From the NCBI RefSeq assembly GCF_000687755.1, contig NZ_JHXN01000004.1, positions 50,874 to 114,873 of the forward strand: a stretch of DNA of 64,000 bases, in the 5' to 3' direction. Within the stretch, counting starts at the first letter, position 1, and every line of letters begins with the position of its first letter. Below the pieces are notes generated by a model. That model was not told where the DNA came from. It searched no databases and saw only the letters and a list, made by a program, of their open reading frames with translations. This document shows, one piece after another, positions 7,305 to 15,380 of this stretch. Position numbers and translations under genes: made by a program. The stretch is from Taylorella asinigenitalis ATCC 700933 (GTDB lineage Bacteria; Pseudomonadota; Gammaproteobacteria; Burkholderiales; Burkholderiaceae_B).

Positions 7305-8267
7305 CTCAATCTCTAATCTGACGCTTGCCCCTATATCTATTAAATTTTCTGCATAAAACAGTAATTCCTGCCCATCTTCTAGCTCTGCATGATATGCATA
7401 ATGGGCTCCTTTAAATATACGTTCTTTAATGACTGCTTGTAAATCCGCATGTTCACTTATGCGCACATGCTGAGGGCGGACGAGGACATTGCCACCTTGA
7501 TGGCAATGAAGCCGCGATAAATCCAATATTGTCCCACTCCCAATAAACCGAGCGACCCACTCTGTACGCGGGCGATTATAGATATTTTCGGGAGTGTCGA
7601 ACTGCTCAACGCAGCCAGCATTCATAACAGCAACCTTATCCGCAAGGGCCATCGCCTCTGCTTGGTCGTGCGTTACATAAATAAATGTTGCATTCGTGCG
7701 GCGCTGAAACTCGCGGAAAGTGCGCTCCATTGAACCACGCAAATGCTGATCAAGATTAGCAAGCGGCTCATCCAAGAGTACGATTTTAGGGGACGACACG
7801 AGGCACCGAGCCAAAGCAACGCGCTGTCTTTGGCCGCCACTAAGCTCATTGGGATAGCGGTCTGCAAAATTCTCAAGATCGACTGTCTTAAGGGCTTCGA
7901 TAACGCGAGACCTATACTCTTGACCCTTAATTCCCTTAAGTTTAAGGGCATAACCTACGTTATCTCGCACTTTCATATGTGGCCACAGTGCGTAGGATTG
8001 GAACACCATACTAATCTCGCGTTTTTCTGGAGGGACATGAACGACATTAGTAGATTGGGCGCTAGAGAGCACTTTTGAACCAAAGCGAATCTCACCCTCA
8101 GAGACAGGCTCAAAGCCAGCAATCATTCGAAGCAAGGTGGTTTTGCCGCACCCAGACGGGCCAAGAAGAGCGATGAATTCACCCTCTTCGAATTCTAGTG
8201 AGACATTTTTAACGACCTGATTTTGGTCGTAAAACTTAGAGATATTCTGAAGAATGAGTCTAGACAT
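7284..8267 (-). CDS. ABC transporter ATPase, Fe(III)-type (FbpC-like)
   Basis: A 327-residue importer ATPase with Walker A GPSGCGKTTLL, Q-loop SMVFQSYALWPH, signature LSGGQRQRVALARC, Walker B IVLLDEPLANLD and the H-loop histidine in VTHDQAEAMA. A TOBE-like regulatory domain fills the last 80 residues (NVLVRPQHVRIS). It energises the permease and binding protein encoded at 9315-11985. The gene is separated from its permease by an inserted BRO gene, and a 27-bp palindrome lies 11 bp before its start codon, where no good ribosome site is visible. The substrate is probably ferric iron or a phosphonate-like compound. Confidence 0.85.
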   Translation of the reverse strand: MSRLILQNISKFYDQNQVVKNVSLEFEEGEFIALLGPSGCGKTTLLRMIAGFEPVSEGEIRFGSKVLSSAQSTNVVHVPPEKREISMVFQSYALWPHMKVRDNVGYALKLKGIKGQEYRSRVIEALKTVDLENFADRYPNELSGGQRQRVALARCLVSSPKIVLLDEPLANLDQHLRGSMERTFREFQRRTNATFIYVTHDQAEAMALADKVAVMNAGCVEQFDTPENIYNRPRTEWVARFIGSGTILDLSRLHCHQGGNVLVRPQHVRISEHADLQAVIKERIFKGAHYAYHAELEDGQELLFYAENLIDIGASVRLEIEKYSEPL

Positions 8268-8277
8268 AGGTTTCGGG

Positions 8278-8304
8278 CAACTGTACGATTTTATCGTACA
8301 GTTG
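8278..8304. repeat. 27-bp palindrome, copy 1 (between BRO and the ABC ATPase)
   Basis: Arms CAACTGTACGAT and ATCGTACAGTTG with a TTT centre. It lies between the BRO stop codon and the ABC ATPase start, where it could act as a terminator or attenuator hairpin or as an operator. Confidence 0.85.
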
Positions 8305-8312
8305 AAATTAAG

Positions 8313-9158
8313 TTAATCATCTGATTTATTTTCAAGAACATTTGCTAATATCCTCCCCAAATCTAGTGCGTTCTTGCTCGAAATAACTGGTTTACCAGTC
8401 TCGCTCTCAAGGGACTCCCTAGCGATTTTGGCTACATTGCCTCCCTTAATAGCAACTTTCTTGTGCTCATCCATTCCGCTTGGAGAAGTAGCAGTGGTTA
8501 TATCCTTAGTCGCAGTTTCAGCAAGCATATTTAGCACTAATTCAGTCGTGGTCATATTGTCTCGAAGACTCTCTTTTGTTAGACCTTTAAGGTTTTTGTA
8601 TTCGCGAGTATTCATTCCAGACCAGGCTTGCGTTATTAAGTTCGTAAGTATTGCATAATCTTTGCTTGCAGACACCCCATGGTCGTTCCACACATCAGTC
8701 AATTCCTTGCGAACCTGAATTGCCTGCAGTCTTTGATTAATCCACTCTCTTGTATAACCCTTTGAGAGATAAGTCTGTAGGGCTCTATCGATAATCAACT
8801 CTGGATCAGCGATTTCATCAAATCTCTCCTTACCCATCTCTGAAAGCCATAATTTAAATGGCTCAGCCTTAGGGGAAGGAATTGACTGTATAATTCGGAA
8901 AATTCCTTTTAAATCAGAGGCATCCGTTGTTCTGTATTTCCCATCTGGGGTCTTCATTTTCAACTGTACGATATTATCGTACAGTTGATTTCCCCCTTCA
9001 ATATCACGAATTTTTACTTTTAGATCACTCCAGTAGCGTCGAGCATTACTACTTTCCGTAAGCACTCTAACAACATCTATGATGCTGAAATACCATTCTT
9101 CTTTTTCTTGAACCCAGGTGGATCTGATCATATAACCTTCATACTTTTTAATATTCAT
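8313..9158 (-). CDS. BRO-N family DNA-binding protein
   Basis: Start set at the ATG at 9158 (281 residues), preceded by AAGGAG. Residues 10-110 look like a BRO-N/antirepressor domain (WYFSIIDVVRVLTESSNARRYW, then KTPDGKYRTTDASDLKGIFRIIQSIP). The C-terminal segment GGNVAKIARESLESETGKPV is common in chromosomal BRO proteins. Such proteins bind DNA and are frequent in phages and accessory DNA. The gene splits an ABC operon between permease and ATPase, and copies of a perfect palindrome lie 82 bp before it, inside it and after it, so it may bind that palindrome. The internal copy encodes QLYDNIVQL. Confidence 0.8.
   Translation of the reverse strand: MNIKKYEGYMIRSTWVQEKEEWYFSIIDVVRVLTESSNARRYWSDLKVKIRDIEGGNQLYDNIVQLKMKTPDGKYRTTDASDLKGIFRIIQSIPSPKAEPFKLWLSEMGKERFDEIADPELIIDRALQTYLSKGYTREWINQRLQAIQVRKELTDVWNDHGVSASKDYAILTNLITQAWSGMNTREYKNLKGLTKESLRDNMTTTELVLNMLAETATKDITTATSPSGMDEHKKVAIKGGNVAKIARESLESETGKPVISSKNALDLGRILANVLENKSDD
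8961..8987. repeat. 27-bp palindrome, copy 2 (inside the BRO gene)
   Basis: Perfect 13-bp arms (CAACTGTACGATA and its complement) around a single T, identical over 27 bp to copy 3 although it lies in coding sequence. Confidence 0.9.
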
Positions 9159-9235
9159 AATTTCTCCTTGAAAGTATTCCATAAAATAACAATCAAAAAG
9201 AAAAAATAAACCCAAGGTGGATAAAATAGTCCTGC

Positions 9236-9272
9236 AATTTCAACTGTACGATATTATCGTACAGTTGAAATT
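9236..9272. repeat. Palindrome copy 3, extended to 37 bp, upstream of BRO
   Basis: The shared 27-bp core is at 9241-9267 and the symmetry continues outward through AATTT/AAATT to 37 bp. It lies upstream of the BRO start and downstream of the permease stop, the expected position for an autoregulatory operator. Confidence 0.9.
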
Positions 9273-9314
9273 ATCCATTAAAATCAATTACTTAATATAA
9301 GCCTATTTTAAATC

Positions 9315-10997
9315 TTAGTTTTTCCACGGAATTACGCCCCGCGGAATTTTCTCTGAAAACAGATTCAAAACAAACATCAGCAAAATCACAATAAAGACGA
9401 CCACCACTGACATAGCCGCTGCCATGATGCCATCACCGCTTTCTTCCATATTGAAAATGAGGACACCTACGGTTTCATTGCCAGAGCTCCAAAGAAGTGC
9501 AGACACAGTCAACTCATTAAAAGCGAGCAAAAACACAAGAATAACGCCCGCAAAAGCAGAAGGAGCAAGCAGTGGAAACACTATATCAAGCAAACGCCGC
9601 ATCTGCCCTGCTCCGCAAAGCTGTGCCGCCTCCTCAAAAGAATCATCCATCTGCATCACTGTGCTTTGAATTGGCTTAAAACCGACCGTAAAAAAGCGCG
9701 ATAAATATGCAAAAAATATAGTCCAAATCGTGCCATATAAAACAATATCCACAAGTGGCAATGGTCTCGCAAATATCAAAATCACGGCAATCGACAGCAC
9801 CACCCCTGGCAATGCATACGGCACATCCATCCCAATCTGCAACCATTTTTTGAAACGATTATCCGACTTGCTAAACCACATAGCAAGAGGCATTCCAATA
9901 ATCACAATAGCACCAGCTGCCCCTAACGATAAAAAGAAACTATTTTTAAAAGCACGCCAGGTAACGCTTTGAGGCATAAATAGATTTTCGTACCCTTTAA
10001 AACTTAGTGTGTCCCACGTAAGGACTACGCCCTGAGCTGGAACAAGAGAACTAACAATAAGTGCAATAAGTGGGATAACAAGGATCGCTATTAAAAATAA
10101 AGTTAGAGCAAGCTCCCAAAATTTGCGACTGCGTCCGAGCCTGAAGGATAGCGGCTTTCCAGGCAGGCCCATAATCTGCATCTTCCGCTGATAATGTTTC
10201 TGCATCCACACCACCAACAGCGACAGCACTGCAATAAGCACTGACAATGCAGCCACTTGATCAATCATAGTCGGCCCGAAATCAGCCATCTTTTGATACA
10301 CGAGTGTTGGGAGCACATAATATGACGCAGGAATGCCCAACATAGCAGGAATGCCAAAATTTCCAAGCGACGATATAAATGCGATAGCAGCAGCTGCAGC
10401 GATGGAATTCTTACAAAGTGGCAATACCATATCTACTAAAACTTCCCTCATAGAAGCCCCATTAAGGCGGGCAGCTTCTATCAATTCTTTAGGAATATTA
10501 AGGATATTCGTGCGAATGGTTAAAAATACAAGCGGTGCACTCTGTATTCCAAGAAGCAGGATAATGCCCCAATCCGAATATAGAGGCTGCGGCGATCCTA
10601 GCAGTGGGGCAAGTCCTATCATCTTGAGAAGGGCACTGTTTGGCCCCATTAACTGAAGCCAGCTTAAAGCCATTACTTGCGGCGGTATCATCATCGGTAG
10701 CATAAAAAGCATGACAAATACACTTTTCGCACGGATATTTGTAAGTGTAATAAGCAATGCGAGTGAGCCGCCAATGATAAGCGACAACAGCATAGACACA
10801 AAGGACGTATAAAGACTATTAAAGGTCGCAGTCCATGTAGAACTCTGAGTAAGAACCTTTGAGAGCGAGGATTTTTCGGACTCTGTTATATCGAACACTA
10901 CTTGTAGCACAAGACGTGCAGTTGGCAGAATCGAGATAATGAGAATAATAAAAACCAACCCCCATATAATGGGAGTTGGCAATGTTTTTCGATTCAA
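9315..10997 (-). CDS. ABC transporter permease with two fused MetI domains
   Basis: A 560-residue inner-membrane protein with about twelve hydrophobic segments and two copies of the binding-protein-dependent transport domain, as in FbpB/SfuB. Each half has an EAA loop: EAARLNGASMREVLVDMVLP and EEAAQLCGAGQMRRLLDIVFP. The frame starts with TTG at 10997 (MNRKTLPTP); no ATG lies nearby and the ribosome site is weak, so the exact start is uncertain. It begins 19 bp after the binding-protein gene. Fused permeases of this kind are typical of ferric-iron and some phosphonate importers. Confidence 0.88.
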   Translation of the reverse strand: MNRKTLPTPIIWGLVFIILIISILPTARLVLQVVFDITESEKSSLSKVLTQSSTWTATFNSLYTSFVSMLLSLIIGGSLALLITLTNIRAKSVFVMLFMLPMMIPPQVMALSWLQLMGPNSALLKMIGLAPLLGSPQPLYSDWGIILLLGIQSAPLVFLTIRTNILNIPKELIEAARLNGASMREVLVDMVLPLCKNSIAAAAAIAFISSLGNFGIPAMLGIPASYYVLPTLVYQKMADFGPTMIDQVAALSVLIAVLSLLVVWMQKHYQRKMQIMGLPGKPLSFRLGRSRKFWELALTLFLIAILVIPLIALIVSSLVPAQGVVLTWDTLSFKGYENLFMPQSVTWRAFKNSFFLSLGAAGAIVIIGMPLAMWFSKSDNRFKKWLQIGMDVPYALPGVVLSIAVILIFARPLPLVDIVLYGTIWTIFFAYLSRFFTVGFKPIQSTVMQMDDSFEEAAQLCGAGQMRRLLDIVFPLLAPSAFAGVILVFLLAFNELTVSALLWSSGNETVGVLIFNMEESGDGIMAAAMSVVVVFIVILLMFVLNLFSEKIPRGVIPWKN

Positions 10998-11016
10998 TCT
11001 AAATCTAATCTATTAA

Positions 11017-11985
11017 TTAGTTAAAAATTTTAGAGAAACCTTCTTTATCTTTTTCTGTGTTTTCTAAAGCTTTAGCTGAGTCAAACGGCAATAATTTAAT
11101 ATCTTTTCGATCAGGGAAGCCCGCAGGTGGAGTTACACCGTTACGTGCAGGAAGATAGCCTTGTTTAACCACAAGCTCTTGTCCCTCAGCTGAAAGTAAG
11201 AAATCAACAAATTTCTTAGCTAATTCTTGATTTTTAGAGCTTTTAAGAATTGCAACTGGCTCTGTCACCATAGACACACCTTCTGCAGGGAACACAAACT
11301 CTACAGGTGAACCTTTAGCTTTCTCGCGAATAGCCATGTAATCAACAAGCACACCGTAAGGCTTTTCACCTGTAGCAATTGCTTTAAGAACACTGCCATT
11401 ACCCTTGATTGGGCTCATGCCATTTTCTTTAAGAGCTTTATAGTAATCCCATCCGAAATCAGGATTTGTAGTTAATGCAGATAGATGGATTAATGCCGCA
11501 CCCGAATATAGAGGACTAGGCATAGCTGCTTGACCTTTAAGTTCAGGTTTTACAAGATCTTTCCATGAAGTAGGTTTTACTTTTGCATCTTTGTGATATG
11601 CGATACCAGTTGTGATTAGCTTAGTACCATAGTAGTAACCTTCTTTATCATATAAAGCCTCATCATAGTTTGACTTCTCTTTAGAATCATGGGCCACCAA
11701 CAGACCCTCTTTTTTCAACTGTTCAAGAGTCACACTATCAGCAATTAATAGAAGATCTGGCTTAGTAACCCCAGCTTCAAGTTCAGCACGGAATTTTGTC
11801 ATAAGCTTAGTAGTACCATCGCGAACCCATTCAACTTTAACGCCTGGATTAGCTTTTTCAAATGCCTCAACAGTCATTTGAGCATCTGCTACAGGCTGAG
11901 AAGTATAAAGAGTAAGATTTTGAGCTTGAGCAGCAGCAACTGCAAAAAGACTAGAAACCACTAGTGGAAGTAATTTTTTAATCAT
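11017..11985 (-). CDS. Periplasmic substrate-binding protein (FbpA/AEP type)
   Basis: Start at the ATG at 11985 with GGAG upstream; the 322-residue product begins with a signal peptide (MIKKLLPLVVSSLFAVAAAQAQ). The mature protein starts LTLYTSQPVADAQMTVEAF and carries VEWVRDGTTKLMTKF and LLLIADSVTLEQLKKEG, typical of extracellular binding proteins annotated for iron(III) or 2-aminoethylphosphonate. I do not see the adjacent tyrosine pair of classical FbpA in the expected place, so iron is not proven. It is the first gene of the importer operon and would be the most highly expressed. Confidence 0.85.
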   Translation of the reverse strand: MIKKLLPLVVSSLFAVAAAQAQNLTLYTSQPVADAQMTVEAFEKANPGVKVEWVRDGTTKLMTKFRAELEAGVTKPDLLLIADSVTLEQLKKEGLLVAHDSKEKSNYDEALYDKEGYYYGTKLITTGIAYHKDAKVKPTSWKDLVKPELKGQAAMPSPLYSGAALIHLSALTTNPDFGWDYYKALKENGMSPIKGNGSVLKAIATGEKPYGVLVDYMAIREKAKGSPVEFVFPAEGVSMVTEPVAILKSSKNQELAKKFVDFLLSAEGQELVVKQGYLPARNGVTPPAGFPDRKDIKLLPFDSAKALENTEKDKEGFSKIFN

Positions 11986-12061
11986 AAATATCTCCATAAA
12001 ATTTCTGTCATTTTATGTGTGTAATGTGTAACTATGATTTCAAATAACCTTGAGGACAGTG

Positions 12062-12217
12062 ATGTTTGTGCGTTGTTCCATAATTCTTTCTTGCCTTTTT
12101 TGGGGGGTGGCAATGTCCCAGCCCTTCTCCACAGATAATTTATCTCTAAGCCTTCTTCTATTCTTATGGGATGATATGTCAGAAGATGTAGATGAAATTC
12201 GCAACTTTATAAAATAA
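12062..12217 (+). CDS. Possible small secreted protein (51 residues)
   Basis: ATG at 12062 with GAGG 6 nt upstream, divergent from the binding-protein gene. The product begins MFVRCSIILSCLFWGVAMSQ, which looks like a signal peptide (short basic start, hydrophobic core), and ends in an acidic segment DDMSEDVDEIRNFIK. No homologue is recognised. Its 3' end overlaps the terminator of the Fic gene on the other strand, and an uptake-like TGGCAATG lies inside it at 12108. The ribosome site and signal-like start argue for a real gene; the shortness argues against. Confidence 0.4.
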   Translation: MFVRCSIILSCLFWGVAMSQPFSTDNLSLSLLLFLWDDMSEDVDEIRNFIK

Positions 12218-12242
12218 AGGCCACCCAATAGCGACCTGATTA
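12209..12242 (-). terminator. Terminator of the first Fic gene
   Basis: On the minus strand AGGTCGC pairs with GGGTGGCCT, allowing G-U pairs, followed by TTTATTTT. It belongs to the same GGTCGC...GGGCG-like hairpin type as those at 13007 and 42806. Confidence 0.6.
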
Positions 12243-12243
12243 A

Positions 12244-13005
12244 TTAGCTTTGGGCACATTCAAACAAAAATTTAATCATGTCTGTTGCATTTTTAGAAGC
12301 ATAAAAATCAACCATATTTCTATTGAATTCTATAGCTTTAGAAGCAGGAATAGTGACTGCCTCATATCCATTAGACATTAAAATCCCATTCATCATAAGG
12401 CGTGAGGTGCGTTTATTTCCGTCAAAGAAAAATTGATTTAATGCACCAAAAAGAAAGAATGCAAAAGCTAGTTCGTGGGTAGAGATTGCATGCTCTTTAA
12501 ATGAAGATTCTAGAGCTAGTACTCCATCATTAAATCTAAGAATCAATTCTTTCGCACCTGCAACTGTGGGCAATGGCATATAAACGCCCCTTTCACCAAG
12601 TGCTACATTTGGAGTGTAATTAATTTCTGAACCCTCGCCTCTAAAAACACCCCACTCTAAAGATTCATTTCTAGAAATAATTGAATTAAATTTGCAGAAA
12701 GTATCTCGATCCAACTTGAAAGAATCGTTTTTTAGAGTCTTAATTAAGTATTCTAGACTGTCAGCAAGATTTGTAACTTGTTCTACATCAGACAATTTAT
12801 GACCACCAATTGTTATTCCATCAAGTAGAGTTTTAATCTCAGGAAATGTAATCGGATTGTTTTCTAATTGTGATGCATCCCAAACGAATTCAGGAAATCT
12901 CTTTTTTAGTTTGAAAATTAGAGTGCTAAGTGGTTCTTTTTCTGATGGAATAACAATATCAGAATTTTTTTCCCAACTAAACCCTATCCTATCGTATAGT
13001 GTCAT
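12244..13005 (-). CDS. Fic-family protein lacking the catalytic histidine
   Basis: Start taken as the ATG at 13005 (253 residues); an upstream TTG at 13026 falls in a terminator hairpin. The Fic core is recognisable at residues 185-202, but the canonical HPFxDGN(G/K)R reads Q191-F-F-F-D-G-N-K-R, so the general-base histidine is Gln and the proline is Phe. The rest of the motif (DGNKRTSRLMMN) is intact. I recall a group of Fic-like proteins with QFFFDGNKR, so this may be a natural variant with altered chemistry rather than decay. No antitoxin partner is adjacent. It lies downstream of gltA behind a terminator. Confidence 0.8.
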   Translation of the reverse strand: MTLYDRIGFSWEKNSDIVIPSEKEPLSTLIFKLKKRFPEFVWDASQLENNPITFPEIKTLLDGITIGGHKLSDVEQVTNLADSLEYLIKTLKNDSFKLDRDTFCKFNSIISRNESLEWGVFRGEGSEINYTPNVALGERGVYMPLPTVAGAKELILRFNDGVLALESSFKEHAISTHELAFAFFLFGALNQFFFDGNKRTSRLMMNGILMSNGYEAVTIPASKAIEFNRNMVDFYASKNATDMIKFLFECAQS

Positions 13006-13006
13006 A

Positions 13007-13037
13007 ATCAAATAAGGGACGCCCAAAAGCGACCCTC
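13007..13037 (-). terminator. Terminator/attenuator between gltA and the Fic gene
   Basis: AGGGTCGC pairs with GGCGTCCCT with one mismatch on the minus strand, followed by TTATTT. It follows the gltA stop and ends at the Fic gene start. Confidence 0.55.
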
Positions 13038-13051
13038 AAAATTATAATTTT

Positions 13052-14362
13052 TTACTTGCGATTGGCTATATCTGGAACAGATCTTTTAGTTTCTCCAACG
13101 TACAATTGACGAGGTCTACCAATTCTGTAGTCTGGATCAGAGATCATCTCACTCCATTGAGATATCCAACCTACAACACGTGCTAATGCAAATACCGCAG
13201 TAAACAATTGGGTTGGGATACCGATTGCACTTTGCACGATACCAGAGTAGAAATCAACATTAGGATAAAGCTTACGCTCTACAAAATAATCATCCTCTAG
13301 AGCAATACGCTCAAGTTCCATCGCAAGCTTAAATAGTGGGTCATTTTCAAGTCCAAGCTCTGCAAGCACTTCCTTGCAAGTTTCTTGCATAAGTTTAGCT
13401 CTAGGATCATAGTTTTTATAAACACGATGTCCAAAGCCCATTAAACGAACTCCAGATTCTTTGTCTTTAACTTTCTCCATAAATTCGCCAACTTTTGCAA
13501 CACCACCGTCTGCTTGAATTTGCTCAAGCATTCTTAAGCATGCTTCGTTCGCACCACCATGTGCTGGACCCCATAGGCAAGAAATACCAGAAGAAATCGC
13601 TGCATAAGGGTTAGTACCTGAAGAGCCGCATAAACGAACTGTTGACGTAGAAGCATTTTGCTCATGATCTGCGTGCAAAATAAGAATACGGTCAATGGCT
13701 TTTTCAATAACAGGGTTTACTACATATTCTTCGCATGGATTTGCGAACATCTGACGTAGAAAATTACCAGAATAAGAAAGTTTATTATTAGGGTGTACAT
13801 ACGGTTCACCGATAGAGTATTTATGAGCCATAGCAACTAATGTAGGCATCTTCGCAATCAAACGAATAGAAGCAATTTCACGATGCTCTGGATTTTTGAT
13901 ATCTAATCCATTATCGTAGAATGCAGCCATTGCACCTGTTAGGCCAACTAAAATAGCCATCGGATGAGAATCACGACGGAAACCACGAAGTAGCATATGA
14001 ACTTGTTCGTGAACTAAATTGTGGTGAAGGATACGATATTCGAAGTCATCTTTTTGAGCCTGATTAGGAAGTTCACCTTTAAGAAGCAAATAGCACACTT
14101 CTAAATAGTCACATTTGACAGCAAGTTCTTCTATCGGATAGCCTCTGTAATACAACTCCCCTTTCCCGCCATCAATGTATGTAATCTCAGATTCGCATGA
14201 AGCAGTCGAGACAAAACCAGGGTCATAAGTAAACATGCCTGTCTGAGCATATAGTTTGCGGATATCGATAACACTTGGACCAACCGAACCATCATAAATA
14301 GGTAGTTCAATGCTATCTTGACCATCAATACTTAATACGGCCTTTTTATCTGATGTTTTCAT
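13052..14362 (-). CDS. gltA: Citrate synthase
   Basis: A 436-residue type II citrate synthase, condensing oxaloacetate and acetyl-CoA at TCA-cycle entry. The start at 14362 has GAGG upstream. Active-site blocks are visible: [15 protein letters not shown] with the histidine, [14 protein letters not shown], and VDFYSGIV with the catalytic aspartate. It ends the sdhC-sdhD-sdhA-sdhB-sdhE-gltA run, an arrangement usual in betaproteobacteria, and begins 35 bp after sdhE. Length and motifs are normal. Confidence 0.97.
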   Translation of the reverse strand: MKTSDKKAVLSIDGQDSIELPIYDGSVGPSVIDIRKLYAQTGMFTYDPGFVSTASCESEITYIDGGKGELYYRGYPIEELAVKCDYLEVCYLLLKGELPNQAQKDDFEYRILHHNLVHEQVHMLLRGFRRDSHPMAILVGLTGAMAAFYDNGLDIKNPEHREIASIRLIAKMPTLVAMAHKYSIGEPYVHPNNKLSYSGNFLRQMFANPCEEYVVNPVIEKAIDRILILHADHEQNASTSTVRLCGSSGTNPYAAISSGISCLWGPAHGGANEACLRMLEQIQADGGVAKVGEFMEKVKDKESGVRLMGFGHRVYKNYDPRAKLMQETCKEVLAELGLENDPLFKLAMELERIALEDDYFVERKLYPNVDFYSGIVQSAIGIPTQLFTAVFALARVVGWISQWSEMISDPDYRIGRPRQLYVGETKRSVPDIANRK

Positions 14363-14397
14363 TTTATACTCCTCAGTATTTTGTGTAATATACCCCA

Positions 14398-14655
14398 TTA
14401 AGATTGCATAAGTTTAACAAGCCTTTGTATTTCGGGGCTATCATAGGGGCTTTCAAGAACTTCAGTCCCTAACAAAACTTGCAAAAGGGTATTATCGTCT
14501 AGTTCAAAAAGAGTCATTAAATTTCGAGCATCGTCCTGAGTTAATGAACTCTCATATTGATCTAAAAATTTTGTGATTATCAGATCATTTTCTAGTAGTC
14601 CGCGACGCGACCTCCATCTAAGAAGATCGCGTTCACTATCGGATAACGTACCCAT
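14398..14655 (-). CDS. sdhE: Succinate dehydrogenase FAD assembly factor
   Basis: An 85-residue SdhE/YgfY protein, which promotes covalent attachment of FAD to SdhA. The signature [10 protein letters not shown] (the RGxxE motif) is at residues 17-26, and the small helical-bundle length is typical. It starts one base after the sdhB stop codon, so translation is coupled, and gltA follows. Its place directly after sdhB fits its role. Confidence 0.95.
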   Translation of the reverse strand: MGTLSDSERDLLRWRSRRGLLENDLIITKFLDQYESSLTQDDARNLMTLFELDDNTLLQVLLGTEVLESPYDSPEIQRLVKLMQS

Positions 14656-14656
14656 A

Positions 14657-15370
14657 CTAAACAGTACGTCTCACAAGCATTTCTTTAATTTTGCTGATAG
14701 CTTTTGAGGGGTTTAACCCCTTAGGACAGACATCCACACAGTTCATAATTGTGTGGCAACGGAATAGTCGATATGGATCCTCTAAATTATCAAGGCGCTC
14801 TGAGGTCGCCTGATCACGACTATCTGCAAGAAAGCGATAAGCTTGAAGCAGACCAGCAGGACCTACGAACTTATCAGGATTCCACCAAAATGATGGACAT
14901 GATGTAGAACAACAAGCACAAAGAATACACTCATATAAACCATCTAATTCCTCACGTGCTTCTGGAGATTGCAAACGCTCTTTTTCAGGAGGATGATCCT
15001 CGTTGATTAAATATGGCTTTACTGAGTGATACTGATTAAAGAACGAAGTCATATCTACAATCAAATCACGAATTACAGGTAACCCTGGCAGAGGTCTTAA
15101 AACTATAGGCTCTTTTAAATCTCTAAGATTAGTAATACATGCAAGCCCGTTTTTACCGTTAATATTCATCGCATCTGAACCACATACACCCTCGCGACAT
15201 GAGCGACGAATAGATAAGCTATCATCCACATCATTTTTGATGCGTACTAATGCATCAAGAAGCATCTTATCGTTTGGGCCAAGCTCTACATCAAGCTTTT
15301 GCATGTAAGGACGTTCGTCCTTATCTGGGTCATAGCGGTAAATTTCAAATTTAACAATGCGTTTAGTCAT
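14657..15370 (-). CDS. sdhB: Succinate dehydrogenase iron-sulfur subunit
   Basis: A 237-residue subunit carrying electrons from SdhA to quinone. Cluster ligands are visible: SCREGVCGSDAMNING...C for the [2Fe-2S] cluster, CILCACCSTSCP and CRCHTI-type/NCVDVCPKGLNP blocks for [4Fe-4S] and [3Fe-4S]. Start at the ATG at 15370 (MTKRIVKFEIYRYDP); the frame extends upstream into sdhA. It begins about 10 bp after the sdhA stop. A complete, ordinary gene. Confidence 0.97.
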   Translation of the reverse strand: MTKRIVKFEIYRYDPDKDERPYMQKLDVELGPNDKMLLDALVRIKNDVDDSLSIRRSCREGVCGSDAMNINGKNGLACITNLRDLKEPIVLRPLPGLPVIRDLIVDMTSFFNQYHSVKPYLINEDHPPEKERLQSPEAREELDGLYECILCACCSTSCPSFWWNPDKFVGPAGLLQAYRFLADSRDQATSERLDNLEDPYRLFRCHTIMNCVDVCPKGLNPSKAISKIKEMLVRRTV

Positions 15371-15380
15371 GATATCCAAC

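Noticed and set aside
12040..12228. 62-residue minus-strand ORF after the Fic gene
   Set aside because: Starts within the Fic terminator hairpin and has no family features; the plus-strand 51-residue frame is better supported.
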